Shown piece after piece: positions 37,019-47,061 of a stretch of DNA of 64,000 bases (within the stretch, counting starts at the first letter, position 1; each line of letters starts with the position of its first letter). Source of the DNA: an uncultured Eubacteriales bacterium (lineage in GTDB: Bacteria > Bacillota > Clostridia > Oscillospirales > Oscillospiraceae). The notes beneath the pieces were generated by a model. That model did not search any database, was not told where the DNA came from, and saw only the letters and a program-made list of their open reading frames with translations. A program made the position numbers and the translations under genes. The stretch is from positions 21,486 through 85,485 of the forward strand of contig URAZ01000010.1 of the NCBI GenBank assembly GCA_900545925.1, read 5' to 3'.

Positions 37019-40000
37019 ATGAAGAAAAAAATCCTGGCGGTGCTACTTGTGCTTTGCGCAGTGGTGCTGTTCGCCCTTACCGCATCTGCGGCGACAGATA
37101 CGTCGGTTGGATATAGAGTCAATGTGACACTCTCCGCCGACAGCTATTTCTGCGGCACAGAGGGGCACACCGGCGAAGTAACGTCCATTTCCATCAAGAA
37201 CGTGGACTCTTCCAAATGGGATACGTCTGAGACGAGACCTCTGACTGTCCTGTTTGAAGTGTCATTCAAATGCAACACCTGCGGTGTTTCAGGCACCAAG
37301 ATTGCGAACAACGCACTCAGCTTGACGTTCCGGGATGCAAATTCCTGCCACGCACCGTTCAACGCGTCGGTGACGGCGCGCAATCTGCTCTCCGGCCGGG
37401 ACGATTCCATTACGTTCACGCTGACCCGCGATAAGATCGGGTATGCCGAGAAGGTAGAAAAGAAGGACGCGACCTGCACCGAATCCGGGATATCGCAGAC
37501 CTGCTGGGAATGTCAGGGCTGCAAGCAGATCTTCTCCGATGAGAATTGCACGAACAAACTTGCAAACGACATTTCTGGTGTCACGATCCCGGCTTCCGGC
37601 CACAGCCTGACGCATTACGAGGCGCAGGACGCGAACTGCCAGCACGACGGCTGGGTGGAGCACTGGAGATGCGAGAAGTGCAACGGCTATTTCCTCGATG
37701 CGGCGGGTTTGAATCCGACCGGATCGTCCTCCGTCATGCGCTACGACAGGAACAAGCATGTGGGCGAAACGGTCTATGTGCCATACAATCTTGAAGGCAA
37801 AAGAAATCATAAGGTATATCCCTCCTGCCACCCGGGTATTTTCACGACGGAACCACACGTTCTGGGCGACAGCTCGAAGGGCGAAGACCCTGATTGCTGC
37901 GCGCTCTGCGGTCAAATCGTGGCTGCAAAAGTGCTGCATTCCGTCGACCCTTATGAAAAACGCTTCTTTGCACATGATGATGCGATAGCAGATTTTAACA
38001 ACAGCGAAACCTCCGAAGAAATCCATTTCCTCAGAAGCTTTGACCGCACGGTATCCATCAATAAAGCCGGAACAGTTCGTTTGGCTGAGGGGAAATACAT
38101 CACGTATATGAACGTTGGAGACTATGACGTCACGATCTGGAACGACGGAAAGATCACGAATCTCAACGCGTACAGCAGCACGACGCTCAGAGGCAGCAAG
38201 ACCGGCACCTACGGAAAAATCACCAACCGTACCGAAGGCGGAACGGTCGGCGATCTGCTGTTCAGAGTAAACAGCAACTCAGCTTATTACGTGACCGAAG
38301 ACCTTCAATGGATCAGCCGTGCAGCGGCGAGTGGTTCCTCCATCTCGGAGGTTCAGGTGCTGTATTCGCCGTTTACATACATTGAGATTACAGGCGACGG
38401 CGTAAAAGAAGCCACGGATGAGGCTGACAAATACACGCTCACAGCGATAAGGGGAGACACGGTCACTCTGGATGTAGCTACTTATGCCGTCTTTCCCTCC
38501 ATGAGTGCCGATAGTTCGATAACATGGGACTACGGCGGGATTCCCGAAGATCGTGTAAGCGTCGTCCGTAACGTAGATTGGAAGGATCTCAGGCTCACCA
38601 TCACCGATTTACCGTCCGGAACCTATACGCTGACCTTCACGCGGACAGCGGTGAATAAGTTCTCCGTATCTTCGGTGCTGGTTCTCACCGTGGAAGAGAC
38701 CCGGACTGCACATACCGTGACCTTCGACCCCAACGGCGGTACGCTGAACGAAGACGAGAAGAGCAAATCGGTTATGCCCGGCGATGCTTACGGCGCGCTG
38801 CCGACGCCGACGCGCGACAGCCACCACTTCAGCGGCTGGTACACCGAGAGGGTCGGCGGCATGAAGGTGGACGAAACCACTGTCGTGACGGAACTTGAGG
38901 ATCATACGCTCTACGCCCACTGGACATACTACCACGAGCACTGCGTCTGCGGCGGTACGCTCAATCACACCCACGAGAACGTGGAATGGCAGGCGTGGGA
39001 CGGCAAGAGCGAAATTACATACGAACAGAAATGGGTTCAGGTCGGCGAAAACCTTAAAGCGGGCCGTTATGTTGCTTATGTCTATCTGACCGGCAATGTG
39101 TCGGCCAATCTGACAGTTGAGCCGAAGCACATCCTGTATCTGTGCCTGAACGGCTACAGCTTTACCAGCGCCGATCCGTCCCAGCCGGCCATCACGCTGA
39201 CAGGCGAGGAAGGCAAGCCTGCGGAGTTGGATCTGTGCGATTGCGTTGGCACGGGTACGCTCGGCGGCTCCAATGCCAGCGGCGGCAGCATCCGTATCGG
39301 CGCATATACAAACGCCACGCTCTACGGCGGCACACTGACCGGCAACACCGTCTCCGGAGACGGCGGCGCTGTGTCCGTCACGGGACGCAATTCCGGCTTC
39401 ACGATGCAGGGCGGCACGATCACCGGCAACTCCGCCTCTGCCGGCGGCGGTATCCATGCCACTTCCGGGTCTGTCACGATCAACGGCGGCGTGATCTCGA
39501 ATAACCGGGCCACCAACAACGGCGGCGGTATCTACGCCTCCTCCGGCGCAAAGTTCCATCTCAACGGCGGCGAGATTCAGAACAACGTAGCCACCGAAGC
39601 GGGCGGCGGCGTTTACTGCAGCAACCTCTACAGCCAGAATACCGGACGCTGCGAGTTCTACGGCGGCACGATCTCCGGCAACACGGCCAAACAGGGCGGC
39701 GGCGCGTATGTCCGCGTCTGTTACATCGGTTACCGGAACTGCCGCATCACCGACAATACTGCCGCCGAAGCGGGCGGCGGCCTCTATCTGTTCCCGTTTG
39801 CGTCTGAAAAGAGAATCTATATGGGCAATGTGTATGGAAGCAGCGGCACGATCGCTCCGTATATCTATGACAACACGGTCAATTCCGCCCAAAACAACCT
39901 CTATCTCAGCGATCCGGACACGCAGATTGTATTTACCGCCCGCATAAACACGGACGCAGACGCAAAGCTCGGCGTCTACTTCACCGGCATCACCCAAAAC

Positions 40001-43000
40001 GGCGCGTCTGTCCTTTTGAATTCTCTGCTTATTGAAAAGGATTTTCAGGCGAAGATGTACCTCGACCGCATCTTCTGTGATAACCCGGAGTACGGGCATC
40101 TGGAGATGCAAAACGATAACGGATACTATAATCTGTATCTAATCAACACCGCTTCTGCTGTCAAGGTCACCTTCGACCCGAACGGCGGTACGCTGAGCGC
40201 GGGCGAAGAGAGCAAACTCGTTCAGCCCGACTCGCCCTACGGCTCGCTGCCGACGCCGACGCGCGCGGACTACCGCTTCGACGGCTGGTTCACCGAAAAG
40301 GACGGCGGCACGAAGGTGGAGGAAACCACAATTATGTCCTCCCGCGCGGCGCATACGCTCTACGCCCACTGGACATTCCTCCACAAGCACTGCATCTGCG
40401 GCGGCGATGTCACTGCGGGCGACCACACCTCTCATTCGGATGTGACATATCAGAAATGGGATGGAAAGAGCAGTTCCATTTCCTACACGAATAATGTTGC
40501 ACATGTCTATCTGACGGAGAATGCGCAGATTTCAGACAGCATTTTCGTCCAGAACGGAAAAACGCTCTATCTCTGTCTGAACGGCAAAGAGTATGCGAAG
40601 CCCTCCGACGTGTCCACGCAGCGGAAATTTATTGTGACGGGCGGCGGGCATCTGATTCTCTGCGACTGCGTTGGCACCGGCAGCATCAACTGCGGAAAGA
40701 GCGATGGCGGCGGTGGCTGCGTCTATCTGAACAGCAGCACCATGGATATGTACGGCGGCAAGTTCACCGGCAGCAGTGCCGCGCTGGGCGGTGCGATTGC
40801 CGTGGTCCACAGCACGCTGAACCTCTATGGCGGCGAGATCAGCGGCAATACGGCTTCTGAAAAGGGCGGCGCTGTGTATGTAGAAAGCGGCACGGTCAAC
40901 ATCAGCGGCAAGCCCGTGGTGAAGGACAACACCGTTTCCAGCCAGCCCAACAACATTTATCTGCCGACCGGAAAAGCGGTATCGATCACCGGGAGCATGG
41001 CCGACGGCGCAGAGGTCGGTATCACCACTGAAAGCACGGCCTACCCCGTCGTGTTCTCCAATGCGTGGAAGACCGACTATTCTGAATATTTCTTCGCGGA
41101 CAGCGCCAACGCCCATGTGGAGTATAACGACGACGAGCGGCTGCAGCTGGCAGCGGGCGCACCGGTGATGCATACCCACGACTGGGCAACCAGGTGGAGC
41201 AGCAATAGCACCCACCACTGGCACGAATGCACCGCCGAGGGCTGCACAATCACCGATAATTCTCAGAAGGACGGCTACGCAGAGCACTCCGGCACGGACG
41301 ACAACAACTGCACGACAGCAGTGACGTGCGAATGCGGCTATGAGATTAAGGCGGCAAAGGCTGAGCACAACTGGAGCGTTTGGAGCCATAACACCACAAC
41401 GCACACCCACAGCTGCCAGAACGAGGGCTGCGGCACAACCGAAACGAAAGACTGCACTGGCGGTACGGCAACCTGCACCGCGCAGGCTGTCTGCGAGGTC
41501 TGCGGCGGAGCATACGGCGAGCTAGCAGCCCACAGTTTCACGGAAGAAACGGCAGCGGAACAGTATCTGAAATCCGCCGCCACCTGCACGAAGAAAGCGG
41601 TTTATTACAAGTCCTGCTCCGTCTGCGGTCTGAGCTCCAAGGGCACAACCGATGAAGCCACCTTCACATCCGGCAACATCCTCGGTCACGACTGGGGCAA
41701 ATGGACAGCCAACGACAACGGCACGCACACCCGCGTCTGCTCCAGAGATGCAAGCCACACGGAAACGGGCAACTGCCACGGCGGCACGGCGACCTGCACT
41801 GCAAAAGCGGTCTGCGAGACTTGCGGCAGTGAATACGGCGAAATGAAGGCGCATGACTTCACAGCTGAAAAAGCAGACGACAAGTATCTGAAATCTGCCG
41901 CGACCTGCATAGCAAAAGCGGTCTATTACAAGTCCTGCGCCATCTGCGGCGAAAAGGGCACGGAAACCTTTGAGTACGGCAATCCGCTTGGACATGACTA
42001 TGGCGCGTGGACGTCCAACGGTGACGGCACACATACGCGCGTCTGCTCGAGAGATGCCAGCCACGCAGAGACGGACGACTGCCATGGCGGCACAGCCTCC
42101 TGTACAAAGAAAGCAGTCTGCGAGGACTGCAAGGCGGAATACGGTGATCTTCTGCCGCATGACTTCACGGCAGAACAAGCAGAAGAAAAGTACCTGAAAT
42201 CTGCTGCAACCTGCACAGAAAAAGCGGTCTATTACAAGTCCTGCACTGTCTGCGGCGAAAAGAGCACGGAAACCTTTGAGTACGGCAATCCGCTTGGACA
42301 TGACTATGGCGCGTGGACATCCAACGACAACGGCACGCATACGCGCGTCTGCTCGAGAGATGCCAGCCACGCAGAGACGGACGACTGCCATGGCGGCACA
42401 GCCTCCTGTACAAAGAAAGCAGTCTGCGAGGACTGCAAGGCGGAATACGGTGATCTTCTGCCGCATGACTTCACGGCAGAACAAGCAGAAGAAAAGTACC
42501 TGAAATCTGCTGCAACCTGCACAGAAAAAGCGGTCTATTACAAGTCCTGCACTGTCTGCGGCGAAAAGAGCACGGAAACCTTTGAGTACGGCAATCCGCT
42601 TGGACATGACTATGGCGCGTGGACATCCAACGACAACGGCACGCATACGCGCGTCTGCTCGAGAGATGCCATCCACACAGAAACAGAGAATTGCTCCGGC
42701 GGCGAAGCAACCTGCACAGAGCAGGCGACCTGTGAATTCTGTGGCAAGAAGTATGGTGAGCCGCTTGGTCATACTTATAAGCCAGAGTGGATTACAAACG
42801 AGCAGAGACATTGGCATGTCTGCGCCCGCTGCGATCATATCAAGGATATGGGAGTACACAGGTTTGGAGAATGGTCGATTGTACGCAGACCGACCTCGAC
42901 AAAAACGGGAGAAAGGGTACGCAGCTGTACGATCTGCAATTATGAGGAAACAGAAGAGCTTCCTGTAACTGGCGGCTACGTTTTGCCCTATTATAAACTC

Positions 43001-43744
43001 ACGTTTGAGACAAACGGTGGTAGTTCGCTTGAGCCGGTTGTTAAGATTAAGGGCACAGTCATTGATCTTGCGGAATATTCTGCTTATCGCTATGGCTATA
43101 CGTTCGATGGCTGGTACGCAGATGAGGTGCTGACGCAGCGCGTGACTTCCGTTACACTGGATGCTGACAAAACGGTATATGCCGCATGGACACGCAATCG
43201 TTTCTTCGAGGATGTGACTATCGCTGATTGGTTCTATGACGACGTGATGTTCGTCTGCGGAAGAGGCGTGATGCAGGGCGTTTCCGATACCCGCTTCGGT
43301 CCGCATCTGACTGCGACCCGTGCGATGATGGCGACAATTCTCTGGCGCATGGAGGGAAGCCCTGCACCGACTGCCGAGGCGCGTTTTACAGACGTCAGGT
43401 CTGGTCAGTGGTATTCCGAGGCTGTCGCATGGACCGCACAGAGCGGCGTCTATACCGGCTATGCAGACAGAAGCTTCCGGCCCAACGATTCCATTACCCG
43501 CGAACAGCTGGCGGCCATCCTGTACCGGTACGCAAAGTACAAGGGAGTCGATGTAAGTGTTGGCGAGGATACAAATATCCTCAGCTATGCCGACGCAGCG
43601 GAAATCTCCGACTATGCGTTCCCCGCCATGCAGTGGGCCTGCGGAGCAGGCGTCATGCAGGGCTCGAACGGCAACCTCCTGCCGCGCGGTCGAGCGACCC
43701 GCGCACAGATTGCAGCGATGCTGCACCGGTATCTTGTAAAATAA
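37019..43744 (+). CDS. Very large SLH-anchored, Cys-rich repeat surface protein
   Basis: A 2241-residue secreted protein. Signal peptide residues 1-24 (cut near ASA-ATD). Listeria-Bacteroides InlB-type beta-grasp repeats (TVTFDPNGGTL...GWYTE) lie at about 564-636, 1049-1120 and 1989-2057. Glycine-rich right-handed beta-helix segments with GGTITGNSAS-type repeats occupy about 737-960 and 1235-1310. Tandem Cys/His-rich units of about 102 residues cover 1449-1917. Three SLH motifs at about 2061-2241 should bind pyruvylated wall polymer. Likely an adhesin or stalk; no enzyme motif seen. AGCGAGGAAAG precedes ATG 37019. Single-gene transcript. Confidence 0.92.
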   Translation: MKKKILAVLLVLCAVVLFALTASAATDTSVGYRVNVTLSADSYFCGTEGHTGEVTSISIKNVDSSKWDTSETRPLTVLFEVSFKCNTCGVSGTKIANNALSLTFRDANSCHAPFNASVTARNLLSGRDDSITFTLTRDKIGYAEKVEKKDATCTESGISQTCWECQGCKQIFSDENCTNKLANDISGVTIPASGHSLTHYEAQDANCQHDGWVEHWRCEKCNGYFLDAAGLNPTGSSSVMRYDRNKHVGETVYVPYNLEGKRNHKVYPSCHPGIFTTEPHVLGDSSKGEDPDCCALCGQIVAAKVLHSVDPYEKRFFAHDDAIADFNNSETSEEIHFLRSFDRTVSINKAGTVRLAEGKYITYMNVGDYDVTIWNDGKITNLNAYSSTTLRGSKTGTYGKITNRTEGGTVGDLLFRVNSNSAYYVTEDLQWISRAAASGSSISEVQVLYSPFTYIEITGDGVKEATDEADKYTLTAIRGDTVTLDVATYAVFPSMSADSSITWDYGGIPEDRVSVVRNVDWKDLRLTITDLPSGTYTLTFTRTAVNKFSVSSVLVLTVEETRTAHTVTFDPNGGTLNEDEKSKSVMPGDAYGALPTPTRDSHHFSGWYTERVGGMKVDETTVVTELEDHTLYAHWTYYHEHCVCGGTLNHTHENVEWQAWDGKSEITYEQKWVQVGENLKAGRYVAYVYLTGNVSANLTVEPKHILYLCLNGYSFTSADPSQPAITLTGEEGKPAELDLCDCVGTGTLGGSNASGGSIRIGAYTNATLYGGTLTGNTVSGDGGAVSVTGRNSGFTMQGGTITGNSASAGGGIHATSGSVTINGGVISNNRATNNGGGIYASSGAKFHLNGGEIQNNVATEAGGGVYCSNLYSQNTGRCEFYGGTISGNTAKQGGGAYVRVCYIGYRNCRITDNTAAEAGGGLYLFPFASEKRIYMGNVYGSSGTIAPYIYDNTVNSAQNNLYLSDPDTQIVFTARINTDADAKLGVYFTGITQNGASVLLNSLLIEKDFQAKMYLDRIFCDNPEYGHLEMQNDNGYYNLYLINTASAVKVTFDPNGGTLSAGEESKLVQPDSPYGSLPTPTRADYRFDGWFTEKDGGTKVEETTIMSSRAAHTLYAHWTFLHKHCICGGDVTAGDHTSHSDVTYQKWDGKSSSISYTNNVAHVYLTENAQISDSIFVQNGKTLYLCLNGKEYAKPSDVSTQRKFIVTGGGHLILCDCVGTGSINCGKSDGGGGCVYLNSSTMDMYGGKFTGSSAALGGAIAVVHSTLNLYGGEISGNTASEKGGAVYVESGTVNISGKPVVKDNTVSSQPNNIYLPTGKAVSITGSMADGAEVGITTESTAYPVVFSNAWKTDYSEYFFADSANAHVEYNDDERLQLAAGAPVMHTHDWATRWSSNSTHHWHECTAEGCTITDNSQKDGYAEHSGTDDNNCTTAVTCECGYEIKAAKAEHNWSVWSHNTTTHTHSCQNEGCGTTETKDCTGGTATCTAQAVCEVCGGAYGELAAHSFTEETAAEQYLKSAATCTKKAVYYKSCSVCGLSSKGTTDEATFTSGNILGHDWGKWTANDNGTHTRVCSRDASHTETGNCHGGTATCTAKAVCETCGSEYGEMKAHDFTAEKADDKYLKSAATCIAKAVYYKSCAICGEKGTETFEYGNPLGHDYGAWTSNGDGTHTRVCSRDASHAETDDCHGGTASCTKKAVCEDCKAEYGDLLPHDFTAEQAEEKYLKSAATCTEKAVYYKSCTVCGEKSTETFEYGNPLGHDYGAWTSNDNGTHTRVCSRDASHAETDDCHGGTASCTKKAVCEDCKAEYGDLLPHDFTAEQAEEKYLKSAATCTEKAVYYKSCTVCGEKSTETFEYGNPLGHDYGAWTSNDNGTHTRVCSRDAIHTETENCSGGEATCTEQATCEFCGKKYGEPLGHTYKPEWITNEQRHWHVCARCDHIKDMGVHRFGEWSIVRRPTSTKTGERVRSCTICNYEETEELPVTGGYVLPYYKLTFETNGGSSLEPVVKIKGTVIDLAEYSAYRYGYTFDGWYADEVLTQRVTSVTLDADKTVYAAWTRNRFFEDVTIADWFYDDVMFVCGRGVMQGVSDTRFGPHLTATRAMMATILWRMEGSPAPTAEARFTDVRSGQWYSEAVAWTAQSGVYTGYADRSFRPNDSITREQLAAILYRYAKYKGVDVSVGEDTNILSYADAAEISDYAFPAMQWACGAGVMQGSNGNLLPRGRATRAQIAAMLHRYLVK
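41363..42770 (+). repeat. In-frame tandem repeats within the SLH protein gene
   Basis: Units start at 41363 (321 bases), 41684, 41990 and 42296 (306 bases each), with a partial fifth from 42602. The 41990 and 42296 units are almost identical in DNA, while outer units are diverged. Each encodes ATC-type, KSC..CG, CSRDASH and CE-C cysteine motifs. Confidence 0.92.
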
Positions 43745-43758
43745 CTCCTTTGCTTCCA

Positions 43759-43789
43759 TGCGGGCAGGCACGATTTGTGCCTGCCCGCA
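43759..43789 (+). terminator. Terminator of the SLH protein gene
   Basis: TGCGGGCAGGCAC pairs with GTGCCTGCCCGCA around GATTT, 15 bases after the stop codon; the tail is AT-rich. Confidence 0.8.
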
Positions 43790-43910
43790 GATTATTCATG
43801 AATTGTTCACAACTATCGCGTATACTGACAAAACCCGCGGCGTAAAAACGCGTCTGTAGAGTGGACGCGGAGAATCCCGCGCCAGAAAAAGATTCAAAAG
43901 GAGTTCTAAC

Positions 43911-44483
43911 ATGAAAAAACTGATTGCGATTTTTTTGGCTGCTCTGACGGCGCTTTCTCTGACAGCCTGTGCGGCAAAGTCTGACGCGCAGCCGGACGCG
44001 TCGGAAATTCCCGACGCGCTGACCATTCTGAACACCGTTTGGGCAAGCTATTCCGAAGACGAAAAATTCCCTGCGGCGGGCGGCGATTATTCCGAGGCCA
44101 ACATGACCGACGGCAAGCCTGGGACAGTTGGGCTTGAAAACGCGTCCGATGTCGAGTATCTGCTGAGCATCCCTGCATCCGTTGTTGCGATGGCGGACGA
44201 CGGCGCGTCGCTGTTCCATATGATGAATGGCAACACCTTCACCTGCGGTGCGCTGCGCCTGACCGATGCGGGAAAGCTGGATGAGGCGGCAAAGGAAATC
44301 CGGGACTATATCATGGCCAAGCAGTGGATGTGCGGCTTTCCGGACAAGCTGATCGTCGTTTCGGTTGACAACTATCTGATCTCGTGCTTCGGCGCGGAGG
44401 ATCTCGTCAACACCTTCCGCGACAAGCTGCAGGCCGCGTATTCTGGCGCTGTTGTCATCACTGACGAGCCGATCGTGGCGTGA
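43911..44483 (+). CDS. DUF4358-like lipoprotein
   Basis: A 190-residue lipoprotein: signal MKKLIAIFLAALTAL with lipobox SLTAC (Cys about 20). The mature part resembles DUF4358 proteins, which often sit beside MBOAT and DHHW genes in clostridia; this assignment is from general shape and context. Function unknown, presumably extracytoplasmic support of polymer acylation. AAAAGGAG precedes the ATG. Followed 33 bases later by the MBOAT gene. Confidence 0.72.
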   Translation: MKKLIAIFLAALTALSLTACAAKSDAQPDASEIPDALTILNTVWASYSEDEKFPAAGGDYSEANMTDGKPGTVGLENASDVEYLLSIPASVVAMADDGASLFHMMNGNTFTCGALRLTDAGKLDEAAKEIRDYIMAKQWMCGFPDKLIVVSVDNYLISCFGAEDLVNTFRDKLQAAYSGAVVITDEPIVA

Positions 44484-44516
44484 AATAATTAATTTATGTA
44501 AACCGAAAGGGCCGCC

Positions 44517-45917
44517 ATGCTGTTTTCTAGTGTTCCGTTTCTGTTTTATTTTCTCCCCGCAGTCCTGATTGTCTACTTTCTTGTACCCAAACGGGCGAAA
44601 AACGGCGTGCTGCTCCTGTCGAGCCTTGTGTTTTACGGCTGGGGTGAGCCGCGCTATCTGCCGGTCATGCTCGTCTCCATCCTGCAAGGCTATATTTTCG
44701 GACGGCTGATCGAGCGCTTCCGCGATACCAGGCGGGCGAAGCTGTTTCTGGTCCTGTCTGTTCTCCTGAGCCTCGGGACGCTTGCGTATTTCAAGTATGC
44801 CGATTTCATGATTGCAAACCTGAACGCGCTGACCGGGCTGTCCGCGCCGCTGCTGCGCCTTGCGCTCCCGGTCGGCATCAGCTTCTATACGTTTCAGATC
44901 CTGAGCTACACCGTGGACGTGTACCGCGGGACGGTCCCGGCGCAGCGGAATTTTATCGATCTTGCAGCCTATATCGCCATGTTCCCGCAGCTGATCGCCG
45001 GGCCGATCGTCCGCTATTCCGATATCGCCGTGCAGCTGAAAACACGCGAACACAGTGTGTCAGAGGCGGCCGCTGGCGCGCGGCGCTTCATTCTGGGTCT
45101 TGCGAAAAAGATCCTGCTTGCCAATCTGCTTGGAGAGTTGGTTTCAAGCTTCCGCGCGTCCGCCGATCTGTCAGTTCTGTACTACTGGCTGAGCGCGGTT
45201 GCGTTCACCTTGCAGATTTACTATGATTTTTCCGGCTACAGCGACATGGCCATCGGCCTTGGCCGGATTTTCGGCTTCCGGTTCCCGGAGAACTTTCGGT
45301 ACCCCTATCTGTCCGGCAGCATCACGGAATTCTGGCGGCGTTGGCATATCTCGCTCGGCTCCTGGTTCCGTGACTATCTCTATATTCCTCTGGGTGGAAA
45401 CCGAAAGGGGAGCGCCCGGCAGCTGCTGAATATCCTGCTTGTCTGGCTTGCAACCGGCCTGTGGCACGGCGCGGCGTGGAATTTTGTCCTATGGGGCCTC
45501 CTGTACGCAATCCTACTCACGGCGGAAAAGCTGTTTTTGCTGCGTGGACTTCAAAAGCTGCGCGTGTTGAACCACGTCTATGTGCTCCTGTTTGTGACGC
45601 TCGGCTTCGTGCTGTTTGATGCGTCCAGCGTACAGGACGCCGCACAGTCTATCCGTGCCATGTTTGGTGGCGGAGGTCTTCCGCTAGTCAGCACGGAAAG
45701 CGTGTACGAACTGCGCAGCTGCGCCGTATTGCTCCTGCTCGCTGTTCTGGGCGCAATGCCGCTGCCGAAAAAACTGTATACAGTGGCACAGCACAGCCGC
45801 ATGGGAAGGACGATTTCTGCTATTCTGGAGCCAGTCGGTCTAACTGCACTTCTTGCCGTTTGTACAGCATTTTTAGTTGACGGCTCGTTTAACCCGTTCC
45901 TGTATTTCCGTTTTTAG
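44517..45917 (+). CDS. MBOAT family O-acyltransferase
   Basis: A 466-residue AlgI/DltB-type membrane acyltransferase with about ten hydrophobic segments. YIAMFPQLIAGPIVRY (about 155), FWRRWHISLGSWFRDYLYIPLGGN (about 275; conserved Trp/His region) and GLWHGAAWNFVLWG with the active-site His (about 320) are diagnostic. It would transfer acyl groups, often acetyl, to a cell-envelope polysaccharide outside the membrane. It pairs with the DHHW protein that starts 9 bases downstream. Confidence 0.94.
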   Translation: MLFSSVPFLFYFLPAVLIVYFLVPKRAKNGVLLLSSLVFYGWGEPRYLPVMLVSILQGYIFGRLIERFRDTRRAKLFLVLSVLLSLGTLAYFKYADFMIANLNALTGLSAPLLRLALPVGISFYTFQILSYTVDVYRGTVPAQRNFIDLAAYIAMFPQLIAGPIVRYSDIAVQLKTREHSVSEAAAGARRFILGLAKKILLANLLGELVSSFRASADLSVLYYWLSAVAFTLQIYYDFSGYSDMAIGLGRIFGFRFPENFRYPYLSGSITEFWRRWHISLGSWFRDYLYIPLGGNRKGSARQLLNILLVWLATGLWHGAAWNFVLWGLLYAILLTAEKLFLLRGLQKLRVLNHVYVLLFVTLGFVLFDASSVQDAAQSIRAMFGGGGLPLVSTESVYELRSCAVLLLLAVLGAMPLPKKLYTVAQHSRMGRTISAILEPVGLTALLAVCTAFLVDGSFNPFLYFRF

Positions 45918-45926
45918 GAGGATGCA

Positions 45927-47024
45927 ATGGAAAAACGAAAGAATTATGCAGTCGTCTGCCTGACGGCTGCGTTCCTGCTCGGATTTCTGGTTTGGAGCCT
46001 CCTGAAGCCAGACGATACGGTTTCGCAGAGTGAACGCCGGAAACTGACGCAGAAACCAGAACTGACAGCTGCGTCTATTTTAAACGGCAAGTTTATGACG
46101 GAATTTGAATCGTACACGCTCGACCAGTTCCCGCTGCGTGACGGATTCCGGCGGCTCAAGGCTGCCGTACTTCTGGATGTGCTGCATGAAAAGGACAATA
46201 ACGGCATCTACCTTACAGAAGGCTACGCTGCCAAGCTGGAATACCCGTTGAACGAAGCCTCTGTTCAACATGCTGCAGAGCGCTTTCAATACATCTATGA
46301 AACATATTTGGCTGGGACAGAGGTAAAAATCTATGAAGCTGTTATCCCGGATAAGGGAGCGTTTCTTGCGCGGCAGAATGGCTATCCGTCGCTTGACTAC
46401 AGTGCGTTTTCCGCGCTGCTTCAGAAGAATATGCCTTATGCGGAAGCAATCGACCTGATGCCAGTGCTGTCTCTGAACAGCTATTATCGTACTGATCTGC
46501 ACTGGAGACAAGAGGCGATTGTGCCGGTTGCAAGTCAATTAGCAGAAGCAATGGGTGTGAAACTGTCGGAGAAATATGATACGGTGACGGCTGACACGCC
46601 ATTCTACGGTGTCTACTACGGCCAGTCGGCATTGCCGCTTGCCCCAGATACACTCTGCTATCTGACGAACAAGACGCTTGGCAGCTGCACAGTCTACGAT
46701 TATGAGACAGGCGGTACTGAGCCAGTGTATGATCTATCTGCGCTGACAGAGGGGGACCCGTATTCCATGTTCCTCTCCGGATCAAAATCCCTGCTCACGA
46801 TCACAAACCCCAGCGCGGATACGGACCGTGAACTTGTGATCTTCCGTGATTCATTTGCCAGCAGTCTTGCGCCGCTTTTGACTGAGGCTTATGCGAAGAT
46901 CACGCTGGTCGATATCCGCTATGTGCAGCCGGAACGTCTCAGCAGTTGGCTGACGTTTAACTCGCAGGACGTCCTGTTTCTCTACAGCGTCTCTGTTCTT
47001 AATCACAGCGAAACACTCAAATAA
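45927..47024 (+). CDS. DHHW family protein (AlgX/AlgJ-like)
   Basis: A 365-residue protein with an N-terminal membrane anchor (about 8-25) and an SGNH-hydrolase-like domain carrying the family motif DLHW (YRTDLHWRQEAIVPVA, about residues 190-205). Such proteins work with MBOAT partners to acylate exopolysaccharide. TTTAGGAGGATGC precedes the ATG. It is the last gene of the three-gene surface-polymer acylation set. Confidence 0.9.
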   Translation: MEKRKNYAVVCLTAAFLLGFLVWSLLKPDDTVSQSERRKLTQKPELTAASILNGKFMTEFESYTLDQFPLRDGFRRLKAAVLLDVLHEKDNNGIYLTEGYAAKLEYPLNEASVQHAAERFQYIYETYLAGTEVKIYEAVIPDKGAFLARQNGYPSLDYSAFSALLQKNMPYAEAIDLMPVLSLNSYYRTDLHWRQEAIVPVASQLAEAMGVKLSEKYDTVTADTPFYGVYYGQSALPLAPDTLCYLTNKTLGSCTVYDYETGGTEPVYDLSALTEGDPYSMFLSGSKSLLTITNPSADTDRELVIFRDSFASSLAPLLTEAYAKITLVDIRYVQPERLSSWLTFNSQDVLFLYSVSVLNHSETLK

Positions 47025-47061
47025 AAACGCCCGGCGGCTAGTACCTGCCGCCGGGCGTTTT
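47024..47061. terminator. Bidirectional terminator
   Basis: AAAACGCCCGGCGGC pairs with GCCGCCGGGCGTTTT around an 8-base loop, at the DHHW stop codon and facing dapA. The rest of the gap to 47281 is AT-rich; it holds two nearby TTGACA hexamers (about 47206 and 47219) but no gene is seen. Confidence 0.9.

Noticed and set aside
41363..42770. Regular repeats that might suggest a CRISPR array
   Set aside because: The period is 306 bases, the repeats are in frame in a long coding sequence, and there are no short repeats with unique spacers.
41522..43771. A 749-codon open frame on the minus strand
   Set aside because: It lies entirely opposite the SLH protein gene, reads through its repeats as low-complexity Cys/Arg/Ala text and has no ribosome site. 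It results from repeat and codon bias in the real gene.
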